From assembly GCF_001704635.1 (NCBI RefSeq), contig NZ_MAXF01000126.1, positions 1 through 64,000 on the forward strand: DNA of 64,000 bases. The letters run 5' to 3'. This document shows positions 44,410-52,772 of this stretch, piece after piece. Numbering within the stretch: position 1 is the stretch's first letter; each line of letters starts with the position of its first letter. Position numbers and translations under genes: made by a program. The notes beneath the pieces were generated by a model, which saw only the letters and a program-made list of their open reading frames with translations, had not been told where the DNA came from and did no database searches. The DNA is from Streptomyces sparsogenes (GTDB lineage Bacteria; Actinomycetota; Actinomycetes; Streptomycetales; Streptomycetaceae).

Positions 44410-45224
44410 GCGACCCCTAGGGCGGCGCGTGCGGCGCGCTCCACCAGCGCGACGCCGCTGTCCTTGTCCGGGTGGCCATCGGAGAGCACGGCCACGAGGT
44501 ACGTGCGCCCCTTCGCCGTGACCTGGCCGATGCTGTTGACGTCCCACAGGCCGGTGGCGGTGCGCGGCAGCCAGCCGTTCTTGAGCCGGGTGAGCGCCGG
44601 GTCGTCGGCGGCGGCCGAGACGCCCCACGCCTGCTCCGGCACCACCTGCCCCATGAGCCGCCGTATGTACGCCCGCGACCGTTCGCCGAGCGTCGCCTCG
44701 CCGCCCGCCTGCCCCTCGGTGAAGACATGTGGTCCCTCGGTGAAGACCTGACGCAGCAACGTGAGCTGATCGGCGGCGGTGGTCCGGGTGAGCCCCCATC
44801 TCCCCGAGGCGTCGCCGTACGTGTCCGTCAGCCCGAGCCGCTCGTTCGCGGCGTGGAGACCCTCCGCGCCGCCGATCTCCCGCCACAGCGTGGTCGCGGC
44901 GTCGTTGTCGCTCCGCTCGATCATCACCGCGGCGTGCGAGCGCTCCTGGGCGGTGAGCTCCCGCCCGGCGTCCTGCGCCCGCAGCAGCAGCGCGGCGAGG
45001 ATGTCCACCTTGACGATGCTCGCGGTGTCGTACGCGTCGGCGCCGCACACCGCGCGCGCCGCGGAGCCGGTGTCGAGGACCGCGACCGAGAACCGGGCGT
45101 CGGTGCCGTCCGCGAGGGCGCTCAGCGCGTCGGCCAGCGCCGCGTCCAGCGCGGCGGCCGACGGTGCCTCCGACGCCGGCCCCGCTCCCGTTGGCGCGTC
45201 GTCCCTCCTGCTCACCCGTTCCAT
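44400..45224 (-). CDS. Cytoplasmic serine hydrolase, beta-lactamase class A-like
   Basis: 274 aa. The active serine is S69 in TASIVKVD (SxxK), the second motif is S106-D107-N108 (ERSDNDAATTLW), and the third is KNGW in place of KTG. The SxxK to SDN spacing is 37 residues, much shorter than the 60 of true class A beta-lactamases, and there is no signal peptide, so it is probably not a resistance enzyme. A short internal repeat gives FTEGPHVFTEG. ATG 45224 is the start. Its stop overlaps the last 18-base repeat of the convergent protease region. Confidence 0.82.
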   Translation of the reverse strand: MERVSRRDDAPTGAGPASEAPSAAALDAALADALSALADGTDARFSVAVLDTGSAARAVCGADAYDTASIVKVDILAALLLRAQDAGRELTAQERSHAAVMIERSDNDAATTLWREIGGAEGLHAANERLGLTDTYGDASGRWGLTRTTAADQLTLLRQVFTEGPHVFTEGQAGGEATLGERSRAYIRRLMGQVVPEQAWGVSAAADDPALTRLKNGWLPRTATGLWDVNSIGQVTAKGRTYLVAVLSDGHPDKDSGVALVERAARAALGVALS

Positions 45225-45285
45225 GCCGCTCCCTCCCGGGCCCCCGCCGCAGTTGTCTCCTCCCCGCCACCGATACCCTCGTCGG

Positions 45286-46020
45286 GTGGCGCTCAAGAAC
45301 ATCCCCGACCCCGGCTTCTCCGGCGACGACGGCTCAGCCGACCCCCGCCTGACCGCGGCGCTCGCCGCCTGGGCCGACGACCCCGCGACCGAGCCCGAGG
45401 TGCTCGGCGCGCTCAGCGGAGCACGGCTGCTGGTGCCGGTGGTCGCGCTCCTCGGCGAGGTCGAGGAGGGCCCCGGGGGACTGCGCCGGGAGAAGACCAG
45501 CGACATGGCGGTGCCCACGCTGCAGGCCCCCGACGGCCGGCGCGCCCTGCCCGCCTTCACCTCCCTGGAGACCCTGGCCCGCTGGCGCCCGGACGCCCGG
45601 CCGGTGGCCGTACCGCTGCGCCAGGCGCTCGAGGCCGCCGCGCACGAGAAGGCGGACACCGTGGTGCTCGACCTGGCCGGGCCGGTGCCGTACCAGCTGA
45701 CCGGGCCGGCCCTGCTCGCCCTCGCCGAGGGCCGGACCAGCGCCGACCCGCTCGCCGACCCGGCGGTCGCCACGGCGCTGCGCACCGTGCTGGCCGCCGA
45801 GCCCGGGGTGCTCCGCGCCCATCTGACGCCCGCCGCGGACGCGGACGGGATGCTGGCGCTCACCCTGGAATCCGGCGCCCCCGCGCCCGAGACCGTGCGG
45901 CGGGTCGCCGAGGCCCTGGCCGCCGACGAGACGCTGCGGGCCCGGCTGGTGCGCGGTCTCGACCTGGCGCTGCTGCCGCCCGGGACGCCGGTGCCCGGGG
46001 AGCCGCTCTTCAGCCGCTGA
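45286..46020 (+). CDS. SseB-family protein
   Basis: 244 aa, SseB N-terminal domain type (LTAALAAWADDP..., ARLLVPVVALLGE, then VPTLQAPDGRRALPAFTSLE and RPVAVPLRQALEAA). SseB domains occur in many actinobacterial proteins and some immunity or enhancer proteins; function here is unknown. GTG 45286 has no ribosome binding site. Upstream, TTGTCT and TACCCT could form a promoter whose start falls at the GTG, so translation may be leaderless. The N-terminus MALKNIPDPGFSGDDGS is typical of Streptomyces homologues. Confidence 0.82.
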   Translation: MALKNIPDPGFSGDDGSADPRLTAALAAWADDPATEPEVLGALSGARLLVPVVALLGEVEEGPGGLRREKTSDMAVPTLQAPDGRRALPAFTSLETLARWRPDARPVAVPLRQALEAAAHEKADTVVLDLAGPVPYQLTGPALLALAEGRTSADPLADPAVATALRTVLAAEPGVLRAHLTPAADADGMLALTLESGAPAPETVRRVAEALAADETLRARLVRGLDLALLPPGTPVPGEPLFSR

Positions 46021-46164
46021 GCGTCCGGGGACCCTGAGCCCGCGCGAGCCGCCGGGCCCGCGTTTCCCCGATCTTCTGTGCGATCTCCGACAGGCGAAAT
46101 CTCCCCATTCGTCCCACAATGCTAGGACGACAACTGGCGATCGATCCGATCGAGGAGAGCGCCA

Positions 46165-47028
46165 ATGGATACGAGTACGACGGAGACGAGAGCCACGGAG
46201 ACGAGGACGGTCGTAGCCGAATTCGTCGGAACCGCGATGCTGGTCTTCTTCGGGGTCGGTTCCCTGGTCCTCGCGGGCGACTACATCAACGCGGTCGGCA
46301 TCTCGTTCGCCTTCGGCTTCACCCTGATCGTGGTCGCCTTCGCCTTCGGCCGGATCTCCGGCTGTCACATCAACCCGGCGGTCACCCTGGGGATGCTGCT
46401 GGCCAGGCGGATGGACATCCGTGCGGCCATCGAGTACTGGGTGGCCCAGCTGGTCGGCGGGATCGTCGGCGCGGCCCTGCTCTTCCTGCTGGCCAAGCAG
46501 GTCCCGAGGCTGGTGACCGACGACGCGTTCGGCAGCAACGGCTACGGGGGCCGGTCGCCGGTGGGCATCGGCGGCGGCGGGGCCTTCCTCGCCGAGGTGC
46601 TGCTCACCCTGCTGCTGGTGTTCATCTACCTCACGGTGACCGGCAAGGTCACGATGGTCGCCGCCGAGCCGGTGCCGGTGGGCCTCGCCCTCACGGCGGT
46701 CAACCTGGTCGGCATCCCGCTGACGTGGACCTCGGTGAACCCGGCGCGCAGCCTGGGCCCGGCGCTGTTCGCGGGCGGCGGCGCGCTCTCGCAGCTGTGG
46801 CTGTTCCTGGTGGCGCCGATGATCGGCGGGGTGCTGGCGGCGGGCCTGCACATGCTCACCCACCCGGGGCATCCGGTCGCCGAGGAGGAGCGGGAGCAGG
46901 TCACCGGCCCCCGGCCGCACATGCCCTGGGGCAGACGGCTGGGCGGCAGGCGCCCCGGGGCGGGCGGTCCGGAGGCCGGAGGACCCGAGCCGGGCGGACC
47001 GGAGACCAAGCCGCCGGAGGCCGCGTGA
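46165..47028 (+). CDS. Aquaporin/MIP-family channel
   Basis: 287 aa membrane channel with six expected transmembrane helices. The two half-helix motifs are HINPAVTLG (N70) and SVNPARSLG (N192). The residue context (aromatic/Arg filter includes the R after the second NPA) fits a water-selective or mixed channel; glycerol facilitator features are weak. The C-terminal 55 residues are a cytoplasmic Pro/Gly-rich tail. ATG 46165 follows GAGGAGAGCGCC. It is convergent to the DUF1844 gene. Confidence 0.93.
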   Translation: MDTSTTETRATETRTVVAEFVGTAMLVFFGVGSLVLAGDYINAVGISFAFGFTLIVVAFAFGRISGCHINPAVTLGMLLARRMDIRAAIEYWVAQLVGGIVGAALLFLLAKQVPRLVTDDAFGSNGYGGRSPVGIGGGGAFLAEVLLTLLLVFIYLTVTGKVTMVAAEPVPVGLALTAVNLVGIPLTWTSVNPARSLGPALFAGGGALSQLWLFLVAPMIGGVLAAGLHMLTHPGHPVAEEEREQVTGPRPHMPWGRRLGGRRPGAGGPEAGGPEPGGPETKPPEAA

Positions 47029-47071
47029 GCCGGGCCCCGCGGCCCCTCCGAAGCCCCGGTGGAAGCCCCCC

Positions 47072-47106
47072 GAAGCCTTCAGCCAAAGCTTTCAGGCAAA
47101 GGCTTC
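47072..47106. terminator. Hairpin between convergent genes
   Basis: GAAGCCTT (47072-47079) pairs with AAGGCTTC (47099-47106), and AAAGCTTT is an inner palindrome. Position between the converging aquaporin and DUF1844 genes suggests a shared terminator. Confidence 0.45.
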
Positions 47107-47117
47107 AGGTGAGGCGC

Positions 47118-47486
47118 TCAGCGCCCGAAGACCGGCCCGGTGAACTTCTCGCCCGGACCCTGGCCCGGCTCGTCCGGCACCACCGACGCCTCGCGGAAGG
47201 CGAGCTGCAGCGACTTGAGCCCGTCGCGCAGCGGCGCCGCGTGGAAGGAGCTGATCTCCGTGGCGCTGGCGGTGACCAGCCCGGCCAGGGCGTTGATCAG
47301 CTTCCGCGCCTCGTCCAGGTCCTTGTGCTGGGGGCCCTCCTCGGCCAGCCCCAGATTGACCGCCGCCGCGCTCATCAGGTGCACCGCGACCGTCGTGATC
47401 ACCTCGACCGCGGGCACGTCCGCGATGTCGCGGGTCATCTGTTCGAAGTCGGGCGCCTGCTGCTGCCCGGCGTTGGCGTCACTCAT
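47118..47486 (-). CDS. DUF1844-domain protein
   Basis: 122 aa. The core DFEQMTRDIADVPAVEVITTVAVHLMSAAAVNLGL ... HKDLDEARKLINALAGLVTA is the DUF1844 pattern, a small helical domain conserved across actinobacteria and usually placed next to infC, as here. Function unknown. ATG 47486 is the start; the C-terminus VVPDEPGQGPGEKFTGPVFGR is a typical tail. Confidence 0.9.
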   Translation of the reverse strand: MSDANAGQQQAPDFEQMTRDIADVPAVEVITTVAVHLMSAAAVNLGLAEEGPQHKDLDEARKLINALAGLVTASATEISSFHAAPLRDGLKSLQLAFREASVVPDEPGQGPGEKFTGPVFGR

Positions 47487-47543
47487 GGTGCTGGAGGCTC
47501 ACTTCCTGATGGGTGGTGCGACCCAGCCTAGGCGGGGTCGCGG

Positions 47544-47588
47544 CGGGCCTTCGCCAGGGGGCGCGACGGGCCTTCGCCAGGGGGCGCG
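47544..47588. repeat. Tandem 22-base direct repeat upstream of infC
   Basis: A 22-base unit (starting CGGGCCTTCGCCAGGGG) occurs at 47544-47565 and 47567-47588, separated by one base, between the DUF1844 start and the infC leader. It could be a binding site for a regulator or a local duplication. Confidence 0.7.
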
Positions 47589-47622
47589 TGGCGGGCCGGT
47601 GAGCGTATGCCGCGGGTCCTGG

Positions 47623-47888
47623 TATCGTAGAGAAACGACCGGCCGGTCACTCGCGTGTCCGGCCCGCAAGTGGAGGCTCCGAACTCCCACCTGACCGACC
47701 CCCGGGTCGGCAGGTCATCGGTCAGGCTGCGCCCCGCGGTGATATCGCGGCGGTGCTCCCGGTCAATGAGGAGCCCCGCCTGTGTACCGTCCGGGGCGTT
47801 TTCCACGTCACGGCTCGGTGGTCCCACAGAGAACAGACGTTACGTGGCTGCCCGCCAGGCGGTCGCGTGGTGCAACCGAGGAGGCCCC
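47623..47888 (+). other. Long infC leader with attenuator-like hairpin
   Basis: A -10-like TATCGT lies at 47623-47628, giving a leader of about 250 bases before the IF3 start. It can form several stems, including CCGACCC/GGGTCGG near 47695 and CCTGACCGA with TCGGTCAGG, then GCCCCG (47773-47778) with CGGGGC (47792-47797) followed by GTTTTCC, which looks like an intrinsic terminator. Such a layout suggests attenuation control of infC-rpmI-rplT, as ribosomal protein L20 or IF3 does in other bacteria. No promoter -35 was clear. Confidence 0.5.
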
Positions 47889-48497
47889 ATCAGCGCCGAG
47901 CCCCGCATCAACGACCGGATTCGCGTCCCCGAGGTGCGACTCGTCGGTCCCAGTGGCGAGCAGGTCGGCATCGTGCCGCTTGCCAAGGCCCTGGAGCTTG
48001 CGCAGGAGTACGACCTCGACCTCGTCGAGGTGGCGGCGACCGCACGCCCGCCGGTCTGCAAGCTCATGGACTATGGAAAGTTCAAGTACGAGTCGGCCAT
48101 GAAGGCCCGTGAGGCGCGCAAGAACCAGGCGCACACGGTCATCAAGGAGATGAAGCTCCGGCCGAAGATCGACCCGCACGACTATGACACCAAGAAGGGT
48201 CACGTCGTCCGGTTCCTCAAGCAGGGCGACAAGGTCAAGATCACGATCATGTTCCGCGGCCGTGAGCAGTCCCGGCCCGAGCTCGGGTACCGGCTGCTCC
48301 AGCGGCTGGCCGAGGACGTCCAGGAGCTCGGCTTCGTGGAGTCCAACCCGAAGCAGGACGGCCGAAACATGATCATGGTCCTCGGTCCGCACAAGAAGAA
48401 GACCGAGGCGATGGCCGAAGCCCGCGAGGCGCAGGCCGCCCGCAAGGCGGAGCGCCAGCAGGGCACCAGCCCCGCGGAGGAGCCCGCCGAGGCGTGA
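47889..48497 (+). CDS. infC: Translation initiation factor IF-3
   Basis: IF3 binds the 30S subunit and controls start-codon choice. From the ATC at 47889 the protein is about 202 aa, starting ISAEPRINDRIRVPEVRLVG; the two domains are joined by the lysine-rich linker (MKAREARKNQAHTVIKEMKLRPKI). The C-terminal tail is Ala/Glu-rich. ATC is directly preceded by GAGGAGG at correct spacing, whereas upstream in-frame GTG 47844 and ATG 47766 have no site and would translate the leader hairpins. A non-standard start is the classic means of IF3 self-regulation. Confidence 0.92.
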   Translation: MSAEPRINDRIRVPEVRLVGPSGEQVGIVPLAKALELAQEYDLDLVEVAATARPPVCKLMDYGKFKYESAMKAREARKNQAHTVIKEMKLRPKIDPHDYDTKKGHVVRFLKQGDKVKITIMFRGREQSRPELGYRLLQRLAEDVQELGFVESNPKQDGRNMIMVLGPHKKKTEAMAEAREAQAARKAERQQGTSPAEEPAEA

Positions 48498-48518
48498 TGT
48501 CGAGGCGCGAGCCTCGCC

Positions 48519-48537
48519 CCGGGGCCGCGCGCCCCGG
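48519..48537 (+). other. Hairpin between infC and rpmI
   Basis: CCGGGGC and GCCCCGG with a five-base loop, 22 bases after the infC stop. No T-run; probably an mRNA processing or partial attenuation element within the operon. Confidence 0.45.
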
Positions 48538-48615
48538 ACACAACCAGAAACATCCCGACGCTTGAGCCTGCCCTTGTGCGGCCGGACGGCGTCCCGACGA
48601 GGAGAGAACGGCGAC

Positions 48616-48810
48616 ATGCCGAAGAACAAGACGCACAGTGGTGCCAGCAAGCGCTTCAAGCTCACCGGCTCCGGCAAGGTGATGCGCCAGCGCGCCGGTC
48701 GCCGCCACCTTCTCGAGCACAAGCCGTCCACGTTGACGCGCCGCCTGGCCGGCAAGACCGAGATGGCCCCGGCCGACGCCAAGAAGATCAAGAAGCTTCT
48801 CGGCAAGTGA
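48616..48810 (+). CDS. rpmI: 50S ribosomal protein L35
   Basis: 64 aa, highly basic: MPKNKTHSGASKRFKLTGSG ... RRHLLEHKPSTLTRRLAGKTEM. Length and order (infC-rpmI-rplT) are standard. ATG 48616 follows GGAGAGAACGG. It binds 23S rRNA in the large subunit. Confidence 0.97.
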   Translation: MPKNKTHSGASKRFKLTGSGKVMRQRAGRRHLLEHKPSTLTRRLAGKTEMAPADAKKIKKLLGK

Positions 48811-48835
48811 CGCCCCGCCCCGCTGCGGCGGGGCG
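48811..48835 (+). other. Hairpin directly after rpmI
   Basis: CGCCCCGCC and GGCGGGGCG, a nine-base stem with a seven-base loop, begins on the base after the rpmI stop and lies before rplT. Likely a partial terminator or RNA processing signal tuning L35/L20 ratios. Confidence 0.5.
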
Positions 48836-48911
48836 TGCGCCGAGCCGACCGGGACCTATTCGTTTCCGGGCCGCGTGAGTCAGCCGCGGCCCCGTACAAG
48901 GAGTTAAACAA

Positions 48912-49295
48912 GTGGCACGCGTCAAGCGGGCAGTCAACGCCCACAAGAAGCGCCGGGCGATCCTCGAGCAGGCCAGCGGCTACCGGGGCCAGCGCTCCCG
49001 CCTGTACCGCAAGGCCAAGGAGCAGGTCACCCACTCCCTGGTCTACAACTACAACGACCGCAAGAAGCGCAAGGGCGACTTCCGTCAGCTGTGGATCCAG
49101 CGGATCAACGCCGCTGCCCGCGCCAACGGCATCACGTACAACCGCTTCATCCAGGGTCTGAAGGCCGCCAACATCGAGGTGGACCGCAAGATCCTGGCCG
49201 ACCTCGCGGTCAACGACGCGAACGCCTTCGCCGCGCTGGTCGAGGCGGCCCAGAAGGCGCTGCCGAGCGACGTCAACGCCCCGAAGGCTGCCTGA
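48912..49295 (+). CDS. rplT: 50S ribosomal protein L20
   Basis: 127 aa, basic N-terminal extension (ARVKRAVNAHKKRRAILEQASGYRGQRSRLYRKAKEQV) and globular end, as in the family. It binds 23S rRNA early in 50S assembly and represses its own operon in several bacteria. GTG 48912 follows AAGGAGTTAAACAA. The C-terminal Ala/Lys extension LPSDVNAPKAA is typical of Streptomyces. Confidence 0.97.
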   Translation: MARVKRAVNAHKKRRAILEQASGYRGQRSRLYRKAKEQVTHSLVYNYNDRKKRKGDFRQLWIQRINAAARANGITYNRFIQGLKAANIEVDRKILADLAVNDANAFAALVEAAQKALPSDVNAPKAA

Positions 49296-49321
49296 CCGCG
49301 GCGCTGAGCCCGACCGGCAAA

Positions 49322-49355
49322 CGGACCCGCAGGTGACCTGTCACCTGCGGGTCCG
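49322..49355 (+). terminator. Terminator of the infC-rpmI-rplT operon
   Basis: A perfect 15-base stem, CGGACCCGCAGGTGA and TCACCTGCGGGTCCG with a four-base loop, 26 bases after rplT. The strongest terminator-like hairpin in this part of the window. Confidence 0.88.
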
Positions 49356-49399
49356 CGCGTGTCGGCGGGCACCGGACAACAGAAGCGAGAGCACACCCG

Positions 49400-50233
49400 A
49401 TGGCGACCCCCGAGCTGACCTCCCTGAAATCGCCGCGCGTCACCGCGGCGAGACGGCTCGCCAAGCGCAGCTTCCGCGGCAGGGAGCGCCGATTCCTCGT
49501 CGAGGGCCCCCAGGCCGTCCGTGAGGCGGTGGCGCACCTGGTGGAGGTGTACGTGACCGTGGAGGCCGCCGCGCGCCACGCGGACATCGTCGCCGCCGCC
49601 CGCGCCGCTGGCGCCCCCGTGCTCACCGCGACCGACGAGGTCGTCGCCGCCATGTCGGACACCGTCACCCCGCAGGGCATCGTCGGGCTGTGCCGCTTCC
49701 TGGACGTGCCGTTCGAGGAGATACTCGCGGCCCGCCCCCGGCTGGTCGCGGTCCTGGCGCACGTCCGCGACCCGGGCAACGCCGGCACCGTGCTGCGCTG
49801 CGCGGACGCCGCCGGGGCGGACGCGGTCGTGCTCACCGACGCCTCCGTCGACCTGTACAACCCCAAGTCCGTGCGGGCCTCCGTCGGCTCCCTCTTCCAT
49901 CTGCCCGTCGCCGTCGGCGTGCCCGTCGAGCGGGCCGTGAGCGGGCTGCGGCAGGCCGGGGCGCGGGTGGTGGCCGCCGACGGGGCGGGGGAGCGGGACC
50001 TTGACACCGAGCTCGACGAGGGGGTTCTGGGCGCGCCCACGGCCTGGATCTTCGGCAATGAGGCGTGGGGGCTGCCGGAGGCGACCCGCGCACTCGCGGA
50101 CGAGGTGGTGCGCGTTCCGATCCACGGCAGAGCCGAAAGCCTCAACCTCGCCACGGCCGCCGCCGTGTGCCTCTATGCCTCCGCTCGTGCGCAGCGCGCT
50201 CCCGGAGGGTGCCGCTCCGTCACATCGACCTAG
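49400..50233 (+). CDS. TrmH/SpoU-family RNA 2'-O-methyltransferase
   Basis: 277 aa SPOUT methyltransferase. The N-terminal substrate-binding domain (RVTAARRLAKRSFRGRERRFLVEGPQAV) is followed by SPOUT motifs 1 (LAHVRDPGNAGTVLRCADAAG), 2 (WIFGNEAWGLPE) and 3 (VPIHGRAESLNLATAAAVCLY), the trefoil-knot SAM site. The target is a ribose in 23S rRNA or tRNA; relatives include the avilamycin/thiostrepton-type resistance enzymes, but nothing here indicates resistance. Lies between rplT and the kinase as in other Streptomyces. Confidence 0.92.
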   Translation: MATPELTSLKSPRVTAARRLAKRSFRGRERRFLVEGPQAVREAVAHLVEVYVTVEAAARHADIVAAARAAGAPVLTATDEVVAAMSDTVTPQGIVGLCRFLDVPFEEILAARPRLVAVLAHVRDPGNAGTVLRCADAAGADAVVLTDASVDLYNPKSVRASVGSLFHLPVAVGVPVERAVSGLRQAGARVVAADGAGERDLDTELDEGVLGAPTAWIFGNEAWGLPEATRALADEVVRVPIHGRAESLNLATAAAVCLYASARAQRAPGGCRSVTST

Positions 50234-50320
50234 TAGGGTTGCCCCCTCTGGGGGCCCAGGGTCTGTCGTCAAAGGGGGCGTCCGGCCGCGAGCCGACAGG
50301 CTTGAAGAGGGGGTGCGGGG

Positions 50321-51496
50321 ATGGACGTCAGGACCTCCGGCGCCAGGTCGAGTGACGCCTGTGCGCCCGGGACGCGCCTGGGAGCGCCGGGCCAGGGATA
50401 TGCGCGATGGGAGCCGGACGAGGCCGCGGGCCTCGGCGTGCACCCGGACGACCTGCCCGACGGTCTGGTCATCGCCGATGAGACCGGCCGCGTGACCTGC
50501 TTCAACGCCGCGGCGGCCCGGATCACCGCGACCCGCCAGGCCGACGCGCTCGGGCGCAAGCTGGAGCGCGCGCTCCCGTTAGAGGACCTGGAGGGGCGCC
50601 GCTGGTGGGCGCTGACCGACCCGTACGGGGGCCTGGCCACCCGCGTCGGCCAGCCCGAGCGGAACCTCCTGCTCCCCGGCGGCCGTGAGGTGCTGGTCTC
50701 CGCCCGCTATGTGCGCGAGCGGCCGATGGGCCCGGTGCGCCGGGTCGTGGTCTCGCTGCGCGGCACCGAGGCCCGCCGCCGCACCGAGCGCAGCCATGCC
50801 GAGCTGATCGCCACCGTCGCCCATGAGCTGCGCTCCCCGCTCACCTCCGTGAAGGGGTTCACGGCGACGCTGCTGGCGAAATGGGAGCGCTTCACCGACG
50901 ACCAGAAGCGGCTGATGCTGGAGACCGTCGACGCCGACGCCAACCGGGTCACCCGCCTGATCGCCGAGCTGCTCGACATATCGCGGATCGACTCCGGCCG
51001 CCTGGAGGTGCGCCGCCAGCCGGTCGACATCGCGGCCGCGGTGCGGCGCCACGTCCAGGCGCTGACCGCCGCCGGTCACTCGTCCGAGCGCTTCCTGATC
51101 AAGGTCAGGGAACCGCTGCCTGGCCTGTGGGCCGACCCGGACAAGATCGACCAGGTGCTGGGGAACCTCCTGGAAAACGCGGTGCGCCACGGCGAGGGAA
51201 CCGTCACCATTGAGGTGGCACCCGAGCAGGCCAGGCCTGCCGCGGAAGGCCCCGCCGTCGAAAGGACCGCCGTCACCGTGAGCGATGAGGGCCCCGGTAT
51301 CCCCGAGGAGTCGATGAGCCGCGTCTTCACCCGCTTCTGGCGGGGCAGCAAGCGCGGCGGCACCGGCCTGGGCCTGTACATCGTCAAGGGCATCGTCGAG
51401 GCACACGGCGGGACGATCACCGTCGGCCGGGCCCACGGCGGCGGCGCGGAGTTCCGATTTACCCTGCCCGTGGGTACCCCGGCCTACCTGGCCTGA
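50321..51496 (+). CDS. Soluble sensor histidine kinase with PAS-like domain
   Basis: 391 aa. A PAS-like N-terminal domain (LPDGLVIADETGRVTCFNAAAARI) is followed by a HisKA domain with phospho-acceptor H168 in VAHELRSPLTSVKGF and an ATP-binding domain (NLLENAVRHG, DEGPGIP, GTGLGLYIVKG). No membrane helix or signal peptide, so the signal is intracellular. No response regulator is adjacent, making it an orphan kinase. Upstream -10/-35 elements are not clear. Positioned between the RNA methyltransferase and pheS, an arrangement conserved in Streptomyces. Confidence 0.92.
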   Translation: MDVRTSGARSSDACAPGTRLGAPGQGYARWEPDEAAGLGVHPDDLPDGLVIADETGRVTCFNAAAARITATRQADALGRKLERALPLEDLEGRRWWALTDPYGGLATRVGQPERNLLLPGGREVLVSARYVRERPMGPVRRVVVSLRGTEARRRTERSHAELIATVAHELRSPLTSVKGFTATLLAKWERFTDDQKRLMLETVDADANRVTRLIAELLDISRIDSGRLEVRRQPVDIAAAVRRHVQALTAAGHSSERFLIKVREPLPGLWADPDKIDQVLGNLLENAVRHGEGTVTIEVAPEQARPAAEGPAVERTAVTVSDEGPGIPEESMSRVFTRFWRGSKRGGTGLGLYIVKGIVEAHGGTITVGRAHGGGAEFRFTLPVGTPAYLA

Positions 51497-51644
51497 GGAG
51501 CCCGCGGGCCACACCAGCCACCCGGGGCCCGGGGCGTCCCCCGGAACAGCGCGGACCAGCGCCCTCTAGACTCGGCTTTTGGCACCTTTGGCGCGCCAGT
51601 GGTCGAGGCAGGCCGCGCACAGCCAATCGGAAGCACGGGAAGAG

Positions 51645-52772
51645 ATGTCGGCACCGAATAAGTCGTACGACCCTGTCGAGGTCGAGGTACTGAAACCAGA
51701 AGAGGTCGCCCGGATGCGGGACGAGGCGCTCGCCGCCGTCGCCGCCGCCGGGGATCTCGAGGCGCTGCGCGAGGTGAAGGTCGCGCACACCGGCGACCGC
51801 TCGCCGCTGGCGCTGGCCAACCGCGAGATCGGCGCGCTGCCGCCGCACGCCAAGGCCGACGCGGGCAAGCGCGTCGGCCAGGCGCGCGGCGCGGTGAACA
51901 AGGCGCTGGCGGCCCGGCAGGCGGAGCTGGAGGCGGAGCGGGACGCCCGGGTGCTGGTCGAGGAGGCGGTGGACGTCACGCTGCCGTACGACCGGGTCCC
52001 GGCCGGCGCCCGCCACCCCATCACCACGCTCTCCGAGCGCATCGAGGACGTCTTCGTGGCCATGGGCTACGAGGTCGCCGAGGGGCCGGAGGTCGAGGCG
52101 GAGTGGTTCAACTTCGACGCGCTCAACTTCCCGCCGGACCACCCGGCCCGCGAGATGCAGGACACCTTCTTCGTGCAGGGCGCGAAGGGGCGGGACGGCG
52201 CCGGGTCCGGGGTGGTGCTGCGCACCCACACCTCGCCCGTGCAGGTCCGCTCGATGCTCGAGCGGAAGCCGCCCATCTATGTGATCTGCCCCGGCCGGAC
52301 GTACCGCACCGACGAGCTGGACGCCACCCACACCCCCGTCTTCAGCCAGGTCGAGCTGCTGGCCATCGACGAGGGCCTGACCATGGCCGACCTCAAGGGC
52401 ACCCTGGACCACATGGTCACGGCGCTGTTCGGGGAGGGCATGTCCACCCGGCTGCGGCCGAACTTCTTCCCGTTCACCGAGCCGTCCGCCGAGATGGACA
52501 TGCAGTGCTACGTGTGTCGCGGCGCCTCGGTCGGCAACCCCGACCGGCCCTGCCGCACCTGCTCCAGCGAGGGCTGGATCGAGCTGGGCGGCTGCGGGAT
52601 GGTCAACCCCCGGGTGCTGATCGCCTGTGGCGTGGACCCGGAGAAGTACAGCGGGTTCGCCTTCGGCTTCGGCATCGAGCGGATGCTGATGTTCCGGCAC
52701 AACGTGGAAGACATGCGAGACATGGTCGAGGGTGACGTGCGCTTCACCCGGCCCTTCGGGATGGAGATCTGA
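51645..52772 (+). CDS. pheS: Phenylalanyl-tRNA synthetase alpha subunit
   Basis: 375 aa. The N-terminal coiled-coil arm (LAALEVREV region, residues 15-95) binds tRNA; class II motif 2 is GRTYRTDELDATHTPVFSQVE, and motif 3 is GFGIERMLMFRH at about 340-355. ATG 51645 follows GGGAAGAG; longer in-frame starts upstream are not supported. Its TGA overlaps the pheT ATG, giving coupled synthesis of the alpha2beta2 enzyme. Confidence 0.96.
   Translation: MSAPNKSYDPVEVEVLKPEEVARMRDEALAAVAAAGDLEALREVKVAHTGDRSPLALANREIGALPPHAKADAGKRVGQARGAVNKALAARQAELEAERDARVLVEEAVDVTLPYDRVPAGARHPITTLSERIEDVFVAMGYEVAEGPEVEAEWFNFDALNFPPDHPAREMQDTFFVQGAKGRDGAGSGVVLRTHTSPVQVRSMLERKPPIYVICPGRTYRTDELDATHTPVFSQVELLAIDEGLTMADLKGTLDHMVTALFGEGMSTRLRPNFFPFTEPSAEMDMQCYVCRGASVGNPDRPCRTCSSEGWIELGGCGMVNPRVLIACGVDPEKYSGFAFGFGIERMLMFRHNVEDMRDMVEGDVRFTRPFGMEI

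Noticed and set aside
44400..45224. Beta-lactam resistance gene
   Set aside because: No signal peptide, KNG instead of KTG and a short SxxK-SDN spacing; described only as a serine hydrolase.
47766..47888. In-frame ATG and GTG starts for infC
   Set aside because: No ribosome binding site, and they would translate the leader hairpin; ATC 47889 has GAGGAGG at correct distance.
51497..51644. T-box or phenylalanine attenuator upstream of pheS
   Set aside because: No T-box sequence, no Phe-rich leader peptide and no terminator stem could be seen.
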